Below the pieces are notes generated by a model. That model was not told the DNA's origin. It searched no databases and worked only from the letters and a program-made list of their open reading frames with translations. Made by a program: the position numbers and the translations under genes. This document shows positions 22,860 to 34,693 of a stretch of 64,000 bases of DNA, in pieces (the stretch's first letter is position 1; each line of letters starts with the position of its first letter). The DNA comes from Silene conica (Eukaryota; Streptophyta; Magnoliopsida; Caryophyllales; Caryophyllaceae), in contig CM055318.2 of assembly GCA_029255685.2 (NCBI GenBank), positions 70,527,136 through 70,591,135 on the forward strand. Reading direction: 5' to 3'.

Positions 22860-25800
22860 TCTCAAATACTCTTAATTTGATACACTAACAACTGATATAC
22901 GAGTGAAAAAAAATATGTTGGATATGATAATTTGTGACCTATAAAAATCTATTTAAATAAAGAGCTTAGGACAATATAGTAATTTGTAATAATGACATTA
23001 TAGCTAATGGTAATTGAAATGGAGAACATGTAAATTCAATATATGACAAAATTATGACTCCGTTAATTAAAACAAAAGCTTACATTCGAATAATACATTA
23101 ATTAAATTAATTAGAAACTACCCAAAACAATAAAATAAATTGAAATATTTTTTTTTGGGTTTTTAAAGCTAAGAAAGGTAAAACAAGTTATAAAAGAAAT
23201 TGGTGGTGTGTTGAAAAAAGTCAGTATTATTACTCATTTTTATAGACAGAAACCACTTATCCAATCTTATCCGTAATCTGAATAGCCCAATCATAATAAA
23301 GGGGTTGAGATATCATTTATTCAACCCTATCCAATCTTGTGTTGCTATAACTCGAAATATTATTGAGCTTATTTACTAACCTAATGAATTATATACTTTA
23401 TTCATGTGTTAGATTTATTTACGTTATTTAAGTTCACGGGTTTACTTTATAATTTTGACAGTTTAATTTTAGTGTTATACATTGTCACTTATATATGTAC
23501 TTTTTTGATTCTATTTTACTCAACTACGAAAATTAAACGCTCATTGTAAAATGATATTTAACATACTAAAATAAATTTGTCAAAATACGACAACTAATTT
23601 TAACGGACACGTACATGAAACAGTGTACCGGCATAACCATACTAATTTTAACGGGATTCTAGAGTTACTAAACTTTTAGTAGACGTAATGTCCACTCAAA
23701 ATTCAAACTATTGTAAACATCTGGTTGGTAGCGTAAATGAATTTTCACAAATATATGTTTTAGACAACACGTAATAGCTAATCTTTCTATATCCTTGATA
23801 TTTTTCAAATCTCCAACTTTTTACTATCTCTGGGGAACTTCCAGTTTAGATCAAGCACGAGGACGGGATCACTAGGTCGAACAAATGTGAGATCGAAAAC
23901 CCCTAACCCCTAACCACCATTCACCATCAAACCGGAACACGCTCATCACAAAAACTCTGTAACACCACTCACACTTCCAGCTACTTACTCACTGCTTCTC
24001 TACATCAATTTGCTCTTCGCGTTTTCAATCAATTATTCTACACATTAATTAATTAAGGTTCTATCCTTTACTTGTTCTTCAATTTTACCTTTTTTTTTCG
24101 CTTCTGTTAATCATTTATTTGCTGTTTAATCTGCACTTTTATAGTTTAATTTATTGTTTGATTTCATGATTTACTGTTGAAAGTTGATGTAACTCTATTG
24201 TGGTAGGACACTTGCCGCCCCTCTATCATTTGTTTACCTTTTTTTATCAGCTGCTAGGGGGTGTTTTAATCAAAATTAAACAAGTGATTGGGTCGGAGAG
24301 AGTATTAATTTCGGGTTTTTTAGACTTTGTGGCTTCAGGAGTCCAATCTAACTTGCAGATTTAGTAGCTTAAGTTTATGAAGGACTGGTTTTGAAATGAT
24401 TTTATATCTTCAGCTTTTTTGGTTAATCACTTTACGTGTCTGATTCGCGTCCTGGCATGATAAGCAACCGATGGAAACAGAGATAATAAGTAATAGAATT
24501 CTGAGAACTGTATTAGTATACCTAAAACTTCCTGATCTTTGTGATTTCATGACTTCTCCATGGTTTTCAGAATTTTGTTCATTAAGTTTATTGGTTTAAG
24601 TTCTAGCATCTCAACTTATAATAGCTATTTTAGTCAATCAATTTAAGTCCCCAAACCTCGACCTGTCGTGATAAGTAACTGATGGAAACAGAGATAGAAA
24701 ATAATAGAATTAGGAAAGCTGTATTAGTAGGTATTAAGTTTGTTTACAAATGTTGATACTTGATAGACTTCTGAGGTTGTGAGATAATTTTGCTTGCCTT
24801 GTGTGATAATGTCGCGATTGCTTAAGAATATTGTTAAAAAAAATGTGAGGATTAGGCATTTTGCTTGTGTGATTGTATTACATTTGTTTGAGAATGTTGT
24901 TCATAGATTTGTGAGATTAAGCTTGTGTGATCATTTCGAGTTTGTTTAAGAATTTTGGTAATAGTCTGTGAGATAACTTAGCCGGGCTTCTTGTGGATCA
25001 TATTGAGTTTGTTTAAGAATGCTGTAAATATACGTGTGAGATAACTTTGTTAGGTTTTTGGCTTCTGTGATCTTAATGAGCTTGCTAAATACTGTTGTTA
25101 ATAGTTTGTCTCTTGTGTGATAATTTTGAGTCTGCCAGTTTTTCGTTCATCAAGTTTATTGCTTTAAGTTTTATCTTTTCGAATTATAATGGTGCTGTTT
25201 TACTGCACGGGACATCCGCATAAGATAAAAATATAGGATAAGACAATAGAACAAAAGTAAAAGAAGATGATAGTCTAAGGATATGAGGGTCAAGTAGAAC
25301 TTACAAGCTTCACTGGATTACGTTTGGTTTTATAGTTGTTTGGTCTAAAATATTCATTCAATCTCTTAGCAATTAATTACTTCTTATCTATGATTTTTAG
25401 TTCACCCATGTTACCCTATCTCCTCCTGCCTCATTGCTACTTTTGCAAGGTGTTACAGTGTATCTCGCGTAGCCTTAGTGTAGTTGAATTCAACAATTAC
25501 GTTTGCGACACAACTGTAAAAATATATAGCTTACTTTGTGAGGCTAAAGGAGGTCTACTTGTTAGTTGTGTAAGCATTATGCTGGATGTGCAGATTATTA
25601 TGTACACATGAAAATTTGCAACTGGCTAGCAAATATCACAGTACGCCTACTACACCCATACTGGACTTAAGTATCATTGACGACTCTAACATTGAATAAT
25701 TAATCAATGAAATTTTAGAAAGGTTGAAGTTTATGTCATGTAGTTCCATGTACTGCGGATATCGTACCTCTGTTCAGTATCAGTCAAATAACAATAAATA

Positions 25801-25901
25801 AACAGATATGACATATAAACTGTTTTGAGTTAAGGTTTGGTGGTAAATTATGTAATTTCTGCAGGATTTGATTGGGTTTCTTTGTCTGCAATTAAATAGC
25901 T
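22860..25901. other. Long gap with leader-like region and ~80-bp imperfect repeats
   Basis: No gene is supported. At about 23,890-24,055 a CT-rich stretch ending in a donor-like TAAG then GTTCTA looks like a plant 5'-UTR leader. About 24,777-25,140 holds roughly five imperfect repeats of a ~75-90-bp unit, each with TTTGTTTAAGAAT or close variants and GTGAGATAA. A second small duplication (GATGGAAACAGAGATA) is at about 24,470 and 24,680. The gap ends with an acceptor-like TTTCTGCAG at about 25,864. The whole may be the promoter, leader and long 5'-UTR intron of F-box-like 3. Confidence 0.4.
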
Positions 25902-26423
25902 ATGCCTCGTTGTACTGGTGTTGGCTACTTTTACAGAGAAGACAAGCGTGCGTTTGAGAATGACTACATACGATGGAAAAAGGAGCAGTTCAAATCTAAA
26001 TCATTGTTCGAAACACAGTATGTGCTAAAAGAGACGACGGTAGGCGATCGAATTAACCATATCTTGCTCAGTTCTGATGAGCTAATGACTAGCATTTTTG
26101 AGAGGCTCAATCATCAGGACAAACGTAGTATGTCTGAAGTGTGCAGAAAGTGGGCTTCTTTATTTGCAATTGGGAAAGATACATCTAAGATGACAGCTGA
26201 TTATAAAAGTCAGGTGAAGAGAGAAGAGATAAACGGGTTAATTGTCAGATCAAGATGGGGTCGTGTGTTTTCTATCCAGTGTTGCTGTCTTGATTTACCA
26301 GAAAAAGACGCAAGGTATGTCTACCATTGTTGGATGGAGGGAAACAGAGACATGGATGATCCAACTGTCCATGACGATGGCCCCTTTGATTTATGGTCAG
26401 AGGATGAAGCGTATTACGATTAA
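25902..26423 (+). CDS. F-box-like protein 3 of the family (173 aa)
   Basis: Single coding frame of 173 residues, the only family member here on the plus strand. Blocks: DYIRWKKEQFKSKSLF (21-36), KETTVGDRINH, the best F-box match of the three (SDELMTSIFERLNHQDKRSM then SEVCRKWASLF, about 58-88, with the expected tryptophan), GKDTSKMTADYKSQVKREE, and an acidic tail ending SEDEAYYD. An acceptor-like TTTCTGCAG about 40 bases upstream of the ATG suggests a 5'-UTR intron. Function unknown; by analogy, possibly a SKP1-binding adaptor. It lies about 630 bp from the Helitron-type 3' end at 27,081, so it is probably carried by that element. Confidence 0.65.
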   Translation: MPRCTGVGYFYREDKRAFENDYIRWKKEQFKSKSLFETQYVLKETTVGDRINHILLSSDELMTSIFERLNHQDKRSMSEVCRKWASLFAIGKDTSKMTADYKSQVKREEINGLIVRSRWGRVFSIQCCCLDLPEKDARYVYHCWMEGNRDMDDPTVHDDGPFDLWSEDEAYYD

Positions 26424-27049
26424 GAATAGTAAACCCAACACAGTAGGTTTAATGCGACAGTGTTGAATTGTAATCTAAATTATGTAGACTAGGAACTCTT
26501 AGTTGAAGCTTTTATTGAATAACAACAAACAATTAATGGGTATAAACATGTTACATATTATCGTAAATTAAATCATGTCGCGATTTAGTATATTCAAATA
26601 TGCTATACTCGTATTAAATTTATACTCTGCATTTGTTCTTACATTGTGAACTCTTTCCGTTTACGACATATGTAAGGCTAGGTTATTATCTATAATAATT
26701 CTTCAAATTAATACGTTCAAAGCAATTGATTAATTTGAATAAGTCAGAGTTCAATAATTAAGAAGGAAGACATTTTAAGATTGTAAGCCGACATTTGTTA
26801 TAAATACAGATTAACCTGGACTATTTGTAGATTACATATATATATCTTACTTATGTTCACATAATTTATACGAGGTACCCGATAGATGTACTATAACATT
26901 ATAATCAAATATGTATATCTTCTTATTTTTACACACAACAAAAAATATATAAATAGATGATCAATGCAGATAGATATGATACGAAAAAATAACTGAAATG
27001 TATTCAAATTAATAATATCAAAATAATTATGGGTTACGTTCATTGGAAG

Positions 27050-27081
27050 TCCGCGCGCATCGCGCGCGGAGTAACAACTAG
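27050..27081 (+). mobile_element. Helitron 3' terminus (hairpin plus CTAG)
   Basis: A perfect 9-bp stem, TCCGCGCGC, with a 3-nt loop ATC and GCGCGCGGA, is followed by a short spacer GTAACAA and CTAG, then T. This is the canonical Helitron 3' end. The GC-rich stem is conspicuous in AT-rich surroundings. It terminates a plus-strand element whose 5' TC end is not resolved; the plus-strand RPA and helicase genes upstream are natural candidates for its content. The sequence right of it belongs to a different, minus-strand Helitron, so this element appears to have inserted into that one. Confidence 0.75.
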
Positions 27082-28287
27082 TATTAATAAATATGTAGTG
27101 TAGCTTTATTATTTTTAAGCATTATTTTTCATTATTAGCAGGTTATAAAATTAGAGACTGTAAATTTTTTTTGAAGTTTATAGTTTTAATATTAAACGGC
27201 TAATATTTAATGTTAAATATGTTATTATTTGCCCTTAATATTTACAAATTCTTATTTTTTTATAAACGGCGTAAAGATTAGAATTAAATGGTATATATTT
27301 GTTGTTTAAAATATTCTAACAATAAACATCTATTATTTTAAATTTATTCGAAAGTTTGATTTTTAGTTGTTATTTAATTTATCTAGAAATTAAAAAGGCC
27401 AAAGGTTAATGTTTGTTATGCTATTTACATTTCATGTTTTAGATTTTGTTTTCTTTTTCTTTTTAAATAAGAAATAATGACGTGGCTCCATGTCATGCAT
27501 AATAAGTGACATGACTTTTTGTTAATTGTAACACCCCAAGAGTATGAGAGGAGATTTGTCCCACATCGGTAGAATGTGAGGATTGTGATATGTTTATAAT
27601 AACTCTCACCCATCACTTAGTAACAAGGCATTGTGTTTTTGGGCTTAAGTGAGGACAAATAATGGGCCCAAAAGTGTGCACTCATCTTATTGGGTTTGTG
27701 TTACGACAATGGTGGGTCATTTGTTACAAATGGTATCAGAGCGACCCTACGACCGTGTGGTGAGCCTGTGGTCGGGAGTACCCTCTGGTATCAGAGCGAC
27801 CCTACGACCGTGTGGTGAGCCTGTGGTCGGGAGTACCCGGTTCACCCACCTAGCGGGGAAGATTCTGGGCTTGGCTACGAAAGTTTGAGGCACAACGAGG
27901 ACGTTGTGTTCTTTAAGCGGGGTGGTTTGTAACACCCCAAGAGTATGAGAGGAGATTTGTCCCACATCGGTAAAATGTGAGGATTGTGATATGTTTATAA
28001 TAACTCTCACCCTGTGTTCTTTAAGTGGGGTGGTTTGTAACACCCCAAAAGTATGAGAGGAGATTTGTCCCACATCGGTAGAATGTGAGGATTGTGATAT
28101 GTTTATAATAACTCTCACCCATCACTTAGTAACAAGGCCTTGTGTTTTTGGGCTTAAGTGAGGACAAATAATGGGCCCAAAAGTGTGCACCCATCTTATT
28201 GGGTTTGTGTTACGACAGTGGTGGGTCAGGTTGTTACATTAATACTACGTGACATTTTATGCTGCCTTTTTAATAATATTGTATAGA
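27082..28287 (-). mobile_element. Minus-strand Helitron 5' part, interrupted by a TRIM
   Basis: On the minus strand the 5' end reads TCTATACAATATTATT followed by AAAAAGGCAGC, directly after an A (28288). The body (27,100-27,520) resembles by eye the repeat family at 2,876 and 32,100. It is split by the TRIM at 27,527-28,238, and its 3' part is cut off at the Helitron terminus at 27,081. No coding region is seen. Confidence 0.6.
27527..28238 (+). mobile_element. TRIM retrotransposon (712 bp) with TSD TTAAT
   Basis: Terminal-repeat retrotransposon in miniature. The 5' LTR (27527-27728) and 3' LTR (28036-28238) both start TGTAACACCCC and end GTTACA. A primer-binding site TGGTATCAGAGC (27731-27742), complementary to initiator methionine tRNA, follows the 5' LTR. 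A purine-rich tract (TTAAGTGGGGTGG) precedes the 3' LTR. The 5-bp target duplication TTAAT flanks it (27522-27526 and 28239-28243). There is no gag or pol. Oddities: a third, partial LTR copy at 27928-28012 followed by a second purine tract, and a duplicated PBS-containing segment. The open frames here are not genes. Confidence 0.88.
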
Positions 28288-28293
28288 TAGATG

Positions 28294-28817
28294 TAGGGCT
28301 GTTAATGAGACGAGACAGCTCGCGAGCAACTCGAGATCGGCTCGGTCAAAGCTCGGCTCGAGCTCGGGCTCGGCTCGAGCGCTTAACGAGTCAAGTCGAG
28401 CAAAGGCTGGCTCGACTCGAAAAGCTCGCGAGCGGCTCGAACATTTGAGATTATATAAGATATTAATCATATTTTATAAAAATATGCTCATATATTATAA
28501 AAATATTTTATCGTTATTATATCTATGAATCATATATATCAAATATCTTGTTGATTTTACTAAACATTTTTAGATAAAATCTTCGAACCTTGTTATTGAA
28601 AATATCGGAAGAAAAAAATAAAAAATAAACAATTTTATATAGGCTCGATTTGGCTCGAGTTTGGCTCGAGCTCCTGTTAAAGCTCGCAAGCTTTGTAACG
28701 AGCGCGTTTTTTTCAAGCTCGGGTAAGATCGGCTCGAGCTCGAGCTCGAGTTTTGGTAATCGAGCACGAGCCGAGCAAGGCCAAGCTCGGGCTCGGCTTG
28801 GCTCGTTAACACCCCTA
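28294..28817. mobile_element. hAT-type MITE (524 bp) with 8-bp TSD
   Basis: Starts TAGGGCTGTTAATGAG and ends CTCGTTAACACCCCTA, imperfect terminal inverted repeats of the hAT kind, flanked by an exact 8-bp duplication GATAGATG (28286-28293 and 28818-28825). The interior is packed with CTCGAGCTCG and GGCTCGAG motifs, giving strong palindromic potential. No transposase is present. The frames seen inside are artefacts of this low-complexity sequence. Confidence 0.82.
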
Positions 28818-28825
28818 GATAGATG

Positions 28826-28898
28826 ACATACTTTTGACTCACATTAAAAAATTTCATGTCACATTATTTTAGTTAGCCTTCTAATTTAATTTTATAGA
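28826..28898 (-). mobile_element. Second minus-strand Helitron 5' end
   Basis: Read on the minus strand it starts TCTATAAAATTAAATT, then AGAAGGC, after an A (28899), closely similar to the plus-strand end at 2,876. Only about 70 bp remains before the hAT element and the other Helitron 5' end at 28,287, so the latter Helitron appears inserted inside this one. Confidence 0.5.
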
Positions 28899-31484
28899 TT
28901 TAATTTATACAAAAACATGGATCAAGGAGAAATGAAATGTGAAATGTTTTTTTAATATACATAAATATATAATATAGTTCCATTACTTTTAAGCATTATT
29001 TTTCATTCTTAGCAAGTTATAAAATTAAAGACTGTAAATTTTTATTTGAAGTTTAACATATTATAATTTTAAAAATTAAAAGGCTAATATTTAATGTCAT
29101 TTAAAATTTATCTCCAAATATTATGGGTCACATGCTTACAAATATAAAAATATAAAAAATATTAGTTGCAAATGCAAAAAATAAATTAATATAAACTTTT
29201 TAGTTTCCATTCACAACTTTGGTTCTTAATTTATTATAATCTATTTAACATCTACTTCTTTTATTTAATAGTATGTTTTTAATCAACATTATTGTACTTT
29301 ATTTGTAGTTATATTATCATAAATTTTAATTTATAACTTTTCATTCACAACTTTTCTTCTTCCCCTATATAAATTGGTGATATTAATGCGATAATGAATT
29401 ACAAAAATGATCTTATATAACTATCACACTAATCATAATTCTTTTGTCACCAAAAAAAAACTAATCCTATTTTTTTATTTATTTAGGAAGTTGGTAGGTA
29501 AGTATATATACATAAAGAAATAAATGAATTGTTTCGCTTTTTATCGTTCTGTGTGTTGAATTAATAGTTAGAATTAGAATCTAATTTAATTATTATTCTG
29601 TGTTTGTATTCTTGCAGGAGTGTGACATACTTACATATCAATAGCATTACATGAAATTGGAAAATAACGGTAATAGATATTCTTTCCACTTTTCTTTTGG
29701 TCTGAATACTTTTTTTTTTGTCGTATTTGTTTTTTTTTTTATTATGACGTGTGCAATATAAAATGGTAGTATGAATCTATGTTACGTGCTGACATGTTAT
29801 ATTACATATTATAACCCTTAATTTATTAATTGACAATTTTTTAAAATTGCATTACACTGTTTTTCACTCTTTCACCCAGTTTATCTTTCCAGGTAAAATT
29901 TCTAATTCTATTTTGTATTTTGTCAAACGGATTATAAATCAAATATTTTAGTCGAAGTGTTGAAGTACGTCACAAATATATCAATTTGACCTTTTAATAG
30001 AGTCATATGCGGAGTAGATATTATAGTTATTGGCTGTAACACAATGCTCATTCTCAAATTCGTAATTTGAATTTTGATTACTTTCAAAACTTTAAATAAT
30101 TTTTCCCCACCAAATATATTCTTTTAGCATTCGCAATGTATATTTATTTGAGATTTTTATTTTTATTTTTAATTTGCGTATATTTTATATTCTTATGAAT
30201 TAGGAAAAATAATAGTTCTTATGAATTGTAATAGTATTGTTATGATTGTAATATTAGATGAATGAAGATAAGACAACTATGCTTAAATCTTACAAAGTAT
30301 GTTTCAATCATATCATATCATATATGTTTTAAAAAAAAATGTTTTATTAGTTTTACTAATTTCCCACTGCTAATAATTGACAAATCACTTCTAAAATTCT
30401 ACACCTTACTCACTATTATTATACTTTATATATTATCATAATTTTTTTCTACTTTCACAAAATATTTCTTCCTCCCTCAAATAAATTGTTGAAATTTATG
30501 CGGGCAAAAATTAATTACACGCATGTTTTTATGTAACTAAAACAACAATTCTAATTTTCATCTATTAAATCCTTTTAGAAGGTTAACTCCGCTACAATAT
30601 TATAATAAAAACAAGGCTAAGTATCTCACTAAGTCACGTGTCATTTAAACTTCATTTCAAATATTATGAGTCACATGTTTATAAGTACAAAAAATATATA
30701 AAAAAATTATTAATTGTAAACACAAAAAATAAATAAATTCCAACCTCTAATTTTTCATTCACAACTTTACCTATTAATCTATCATAGCTATTTAAAATAC
30801 ATATATTTCTTTTATTTAATGATATGTTTGTTAATCATTGTTATTATATTTTGTGATTTTGTTATCATAATTTTTTTTGTTCCCTCTCATTCACAAAACT
30901 TTTCTTCATCGCCTAAATAAATTGTTGATATTAATGCGAGAATTAGTGGGTAAAAAATAGATTATAAATATATTATGTGAGTCAATAGTGAATTGATAAG
31001 TTATATAAATAATTTCATCCAAGTAAAGGATATATAAATATCATTTATTAATTTTGTTGCTAATACATTGAAAATCCATTGAGATGACAAGGAGGATGTT
31101 AGGATCGATGCTTTTATACACGTATTTGCTAATTTTTTTTATCAAATTACATTGTATTTAAGAAAATAAACATCTAATTTTTAGCTTGATTAGTAAGACG
31201 AAAATAAATTGTATCTTAACATAGTACTTTCTATGTATTATTCATATTGTCTCTAATAGAGTAAAGACAATATGTAAATTATGTGATAAAAAGTTATTAA
31301 TATGCATTCATTTAGAGAATTTACATGTTTATAAAATCTAATTAAAATGGCACCTAAAACATCCATTCAATTGTCATGACAAAAATTAATATGACATGAC
31401 AATAATTTAATGTGACATGTATTAATTAAAATATGACGTGGTCATAGTTTATGGTGACATAAACTAATTTAATTCACACATCTA
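28899..31484. other. AT-rich Helitron-family debris
   Basis: No gene. Minus-strand sequence of the same repeat family (for example GAAAAATAATGCTTAAAAG on the minus strand near 29,000) occupies the left part. At about 31,331 a plus-strand segment (ATAAAATCTAATTAAAATGG followed by repeated GTGACATG motifs) resembles the 5' end at 2,876. The rest is low-complexity AT-rich sequence with no recognised feature. Confidence 0.45.
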
Positions 31485-34228
31485 TCTATACTATATCATC
31501 ATATAATCTCTTATAAGAATGCTTATAAAATAAATACAAGAAATAAATAACAAAAGATATTTTATATTAAAATCAATGGACTAATAAAGTCATTTTTTCT
31601 TATTATGCAAATAATACATGATACATCTCACATGACTAATAAGTCATACTTACCCATACAATTAAATACATATAATTTGATTATAAATCTATCCTATATA
31701 TGTTATCAATAATTATTTAATTAATGGTATGACCTTTTTTTATTTTCACTCACCATTATTATATTTTGATTTATGTTGTTTTAGTAGTAACTTTTAACCT
31801 CTGTAAATGCATTGAATATGGTCATTAACAACCATTTTTTGACTTTTCAAATACTCCTCATCATAAAATTGTTTCATTGTTAGGTACCTTATATAAACTC
31901 ACCATAGTAAAAAAAATACTAACAAAATTAAAGAAGTAAAAGGTAACTATTTTCGTAAGATTTTTTTTTAGACTTTTATGTAAGGTTAGGTGGTCTTTCA
32001 CGTGAACTTTGTAAAATGAATCTTGCAAATAATCTATACAATACTATTAACACAAATTCTCATTGTAGACGGAGGGTATCCGTCACAAGGAGAAGACGAA
32101 TACTATTAAAAGGGTAACATAAAATATCACATAGATAATGCCACCTATCATTAACAAAAGACACTTTACTTATTGCACATGACATAGAGTCACAACATTA
32201 TTTATTATTGAAAAAGAAAAAAAATTCTAAAACATTAAATGTAAATAGCATAACAAATATTAACATTTATCCTTTTAATTTCTCGATAAATTAAATAACA
32301 ATTAAAAATCAGAATTCTTAATAAATTTAAAATATCGATGTTTCTTTTTTGAATATTTTAAACAACAAATAAATAACATATAATTTTAATTTGTACGCCG
32401 TATATAAAAAATAAAAATTTGTAAATATTATGGGCAAATAATAACATACTCAACATTAAATATTAGCCTTTTAATTTTTAAAACTATAATAGGTTAAACT
32501 TCAGATAAAAATTTGCAGCCTCTAATTTTATAACTTCCTAGTAATGAAAAATAATGCTCAAAAGTAATAAAACTATACTACATATTTTTATATATTAAAG
32601 CAAACCTTTCAAATTTGATGTATCCTTTATCCATATTTATAAATAAATTAAATTTGCTAATAATGAAGAATAATGCTCAAAAGTCATAACACTTTACTAC
32701 ATATTTATGTATATATTAAATTTGATAATAATATACAAAGAACGATCAAAAGTGATAAAACACATCTTCAATTGACTATAAATTTTTGAGGGAAGGTAAT
32801 ATTTGTGAGCCAAAATTCAAGCCAATATTTTCTTTATTCTCATCGTCAACAGAACTGTGTGTCAATAATTTTTCATATCATTGTATCCATGTTGTATATA
32901 TCAAGGTAAGGTAATTGTATTAAGGTCTTAAATTAATTAATTATTTATTTATTTTTAAATACCATTGTTTTTGAAGTGATCATCATCCCTATTTTTTAGG
33001 TGTTGTTTTGTTCTCATTTAGAAGCTATCAAGATTTGCGATGTTGTTCTAAGGTAAATATACTTACATCTTTATAAGTCAATGTCTTATTTCATTCATTA
33101 CTTAAAGGAGAATTTAAATAAATAACGATAAGGTTAATATTATATAAATCAAATTCCACCATTTTGTCCGTTATTAATAGTCAATGTTTTTTTGTAGGGA
33201 TGGTTCGTGAGACAAACAACACCATACGGAGAAGGAAAATACTAAAATTGTTTAAACAAGTTCTCTATCCACTCCACTTAATACCATATCATAACAAAAA
33301 AAATACTATTTCATAAAGTTTCAATTGTATGTTTTATTTTGGAATATTTTTTTCTTATTCATCATTTTCCTTAGGAAAATCACTCATAGAATGAACTTGG
33401 AGTTGTGAGGGTATCAATCTTCTCAACAAGTTGGACAAAAAAATCTTATTGAAATATATAATAGCTAAAAGCACATTATTATCTAATATTTATGCGTTTA
33501 TGTCATATTATCTAACGTACATGTCTTATAAAATATAATGAGATTGCAATGAGATTGTAGACTTGTAGTAGACAACTATTTATCTTAACTTTATCATTTC
33601 TACAAACAATTACACTTCAGAATTTTTGGCAAGTTCATATAGATGATATATTAAGACTAACATTGATTAAACTTCATAACTATGTTTTGAGTTCCTTACG
33701 GATTTATCATTCTCAAAAAAGAAAAACAATCCAATATAATGCATTTAATTTGCTCTTAAGAGAGACCTCTTTGTATTTAAAATAAGGCAACTAAGCCAAT
33801 TTGTATATAAATACCTCTATGAGATGTTCTATCATTTTATTTGCATCTATAGGTGAAATGAGTAAAAGTTCACAAAAACTTTAGAGAGGCGGTCTCTCGA
33901 TAATGTTAATAAGAGATCTCTCACATGTTAAAGATATTATTATATTTTCCTTTTCTTTTTATACTATGTCTCTCACTAACATAGCAAAAGACGGTCTCTC
34001 AGAAGACTTACTAGTTGAGTATAAATAGCCTATACAACGTATATAATGTTACTCAATATGGATATCAAGTGTGCCATTAAAACTAAAACAAGGTCATAAG
34101 CGCATATAAATCAAATTTCATAACAAAATGTGAACATAAGATATATTGTACACATGGTATTAAAGAGTATACAATACTGGAAATTCATAAACAGTCGTCC
34201 CGTGTATTTTCACGGGTAACAAAACTAG
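31485..34228 (+). mobile_element. Non-autonomous Helitron, 2.7 kb, both ends present
   Basis: The 5' end is TCTATACTATATCATC after an A (31484). The 3' end is a hairpin CCCGTG, loop TATTTT, CACGGG (34199-34216), then TAACAAAACTAG and a T. Both termini fit the Helitron rule of insertion between A and T. The interior is AT-rich, has no long frame, and around 32,090-32,600 repeats the family body seen at 2,900-3,450 and on the minus strand at 27-29 kb, so it may itself contain a nested copy. Confidence 0.65.
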
Positions 34229-34693
34229 TTAAGACTTAATTCCTTAGCATCCTAAACATTCTGGTATCCTATGCTTGACTTAATATGTTGGACTCGCAAT
34301 TGTGCTTGACTTAATATATCGAGTTAACTTGCATTTCAAGCATTAATCCATCATAATCTTAATGCAAAACTGATGCAAAATGGCATTGTTTGTCAAACTG
34401 TTATTCTACTCTTAGTCTTATACTTTAGTCTTGCATACTTGGTATATTTTAGCTCTTGTAAGCTCAAATGCCTACAAAGGATATCAAAGAAATAAAACTA
34501 GATATATACAGAAGACGGAAGTTACGCTATTTTCAAATCTGAATCATTTGACGTGCTACACTTGGCAAATTTTTCGCATTTGCAGCTTCCCAATATCCTT
34601 TTTGATCGAACTTCTTTACGACCATCTTCTACTGGAAACAGATCTTTGCTCTAACACCTTATAATGATGTTTCTTTTATGTTACTTTACGCAG

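Noticed and set aside
25336..25611. 91-aa frame upstream of F-box-like 3
   Set aside because: TTG start, no domain, and it lies in what is probably a 5'-UTR intron.
2876..27081. A single 24-kb Helitron from 2,876 to 27,081
   Set aside because: Attractive because both ends look right, but the 33-bp inverted repeat ending at 3,487 and the family-type body after 2,876 suggest the left end belongs to a separate element. Kept only as a possibility.
27649..28118. Frames of 79 and 123 aa
   Set aside because: They lie inside the TRIM, which has no coding region; the repeats in the protein mirror the LTR copies.
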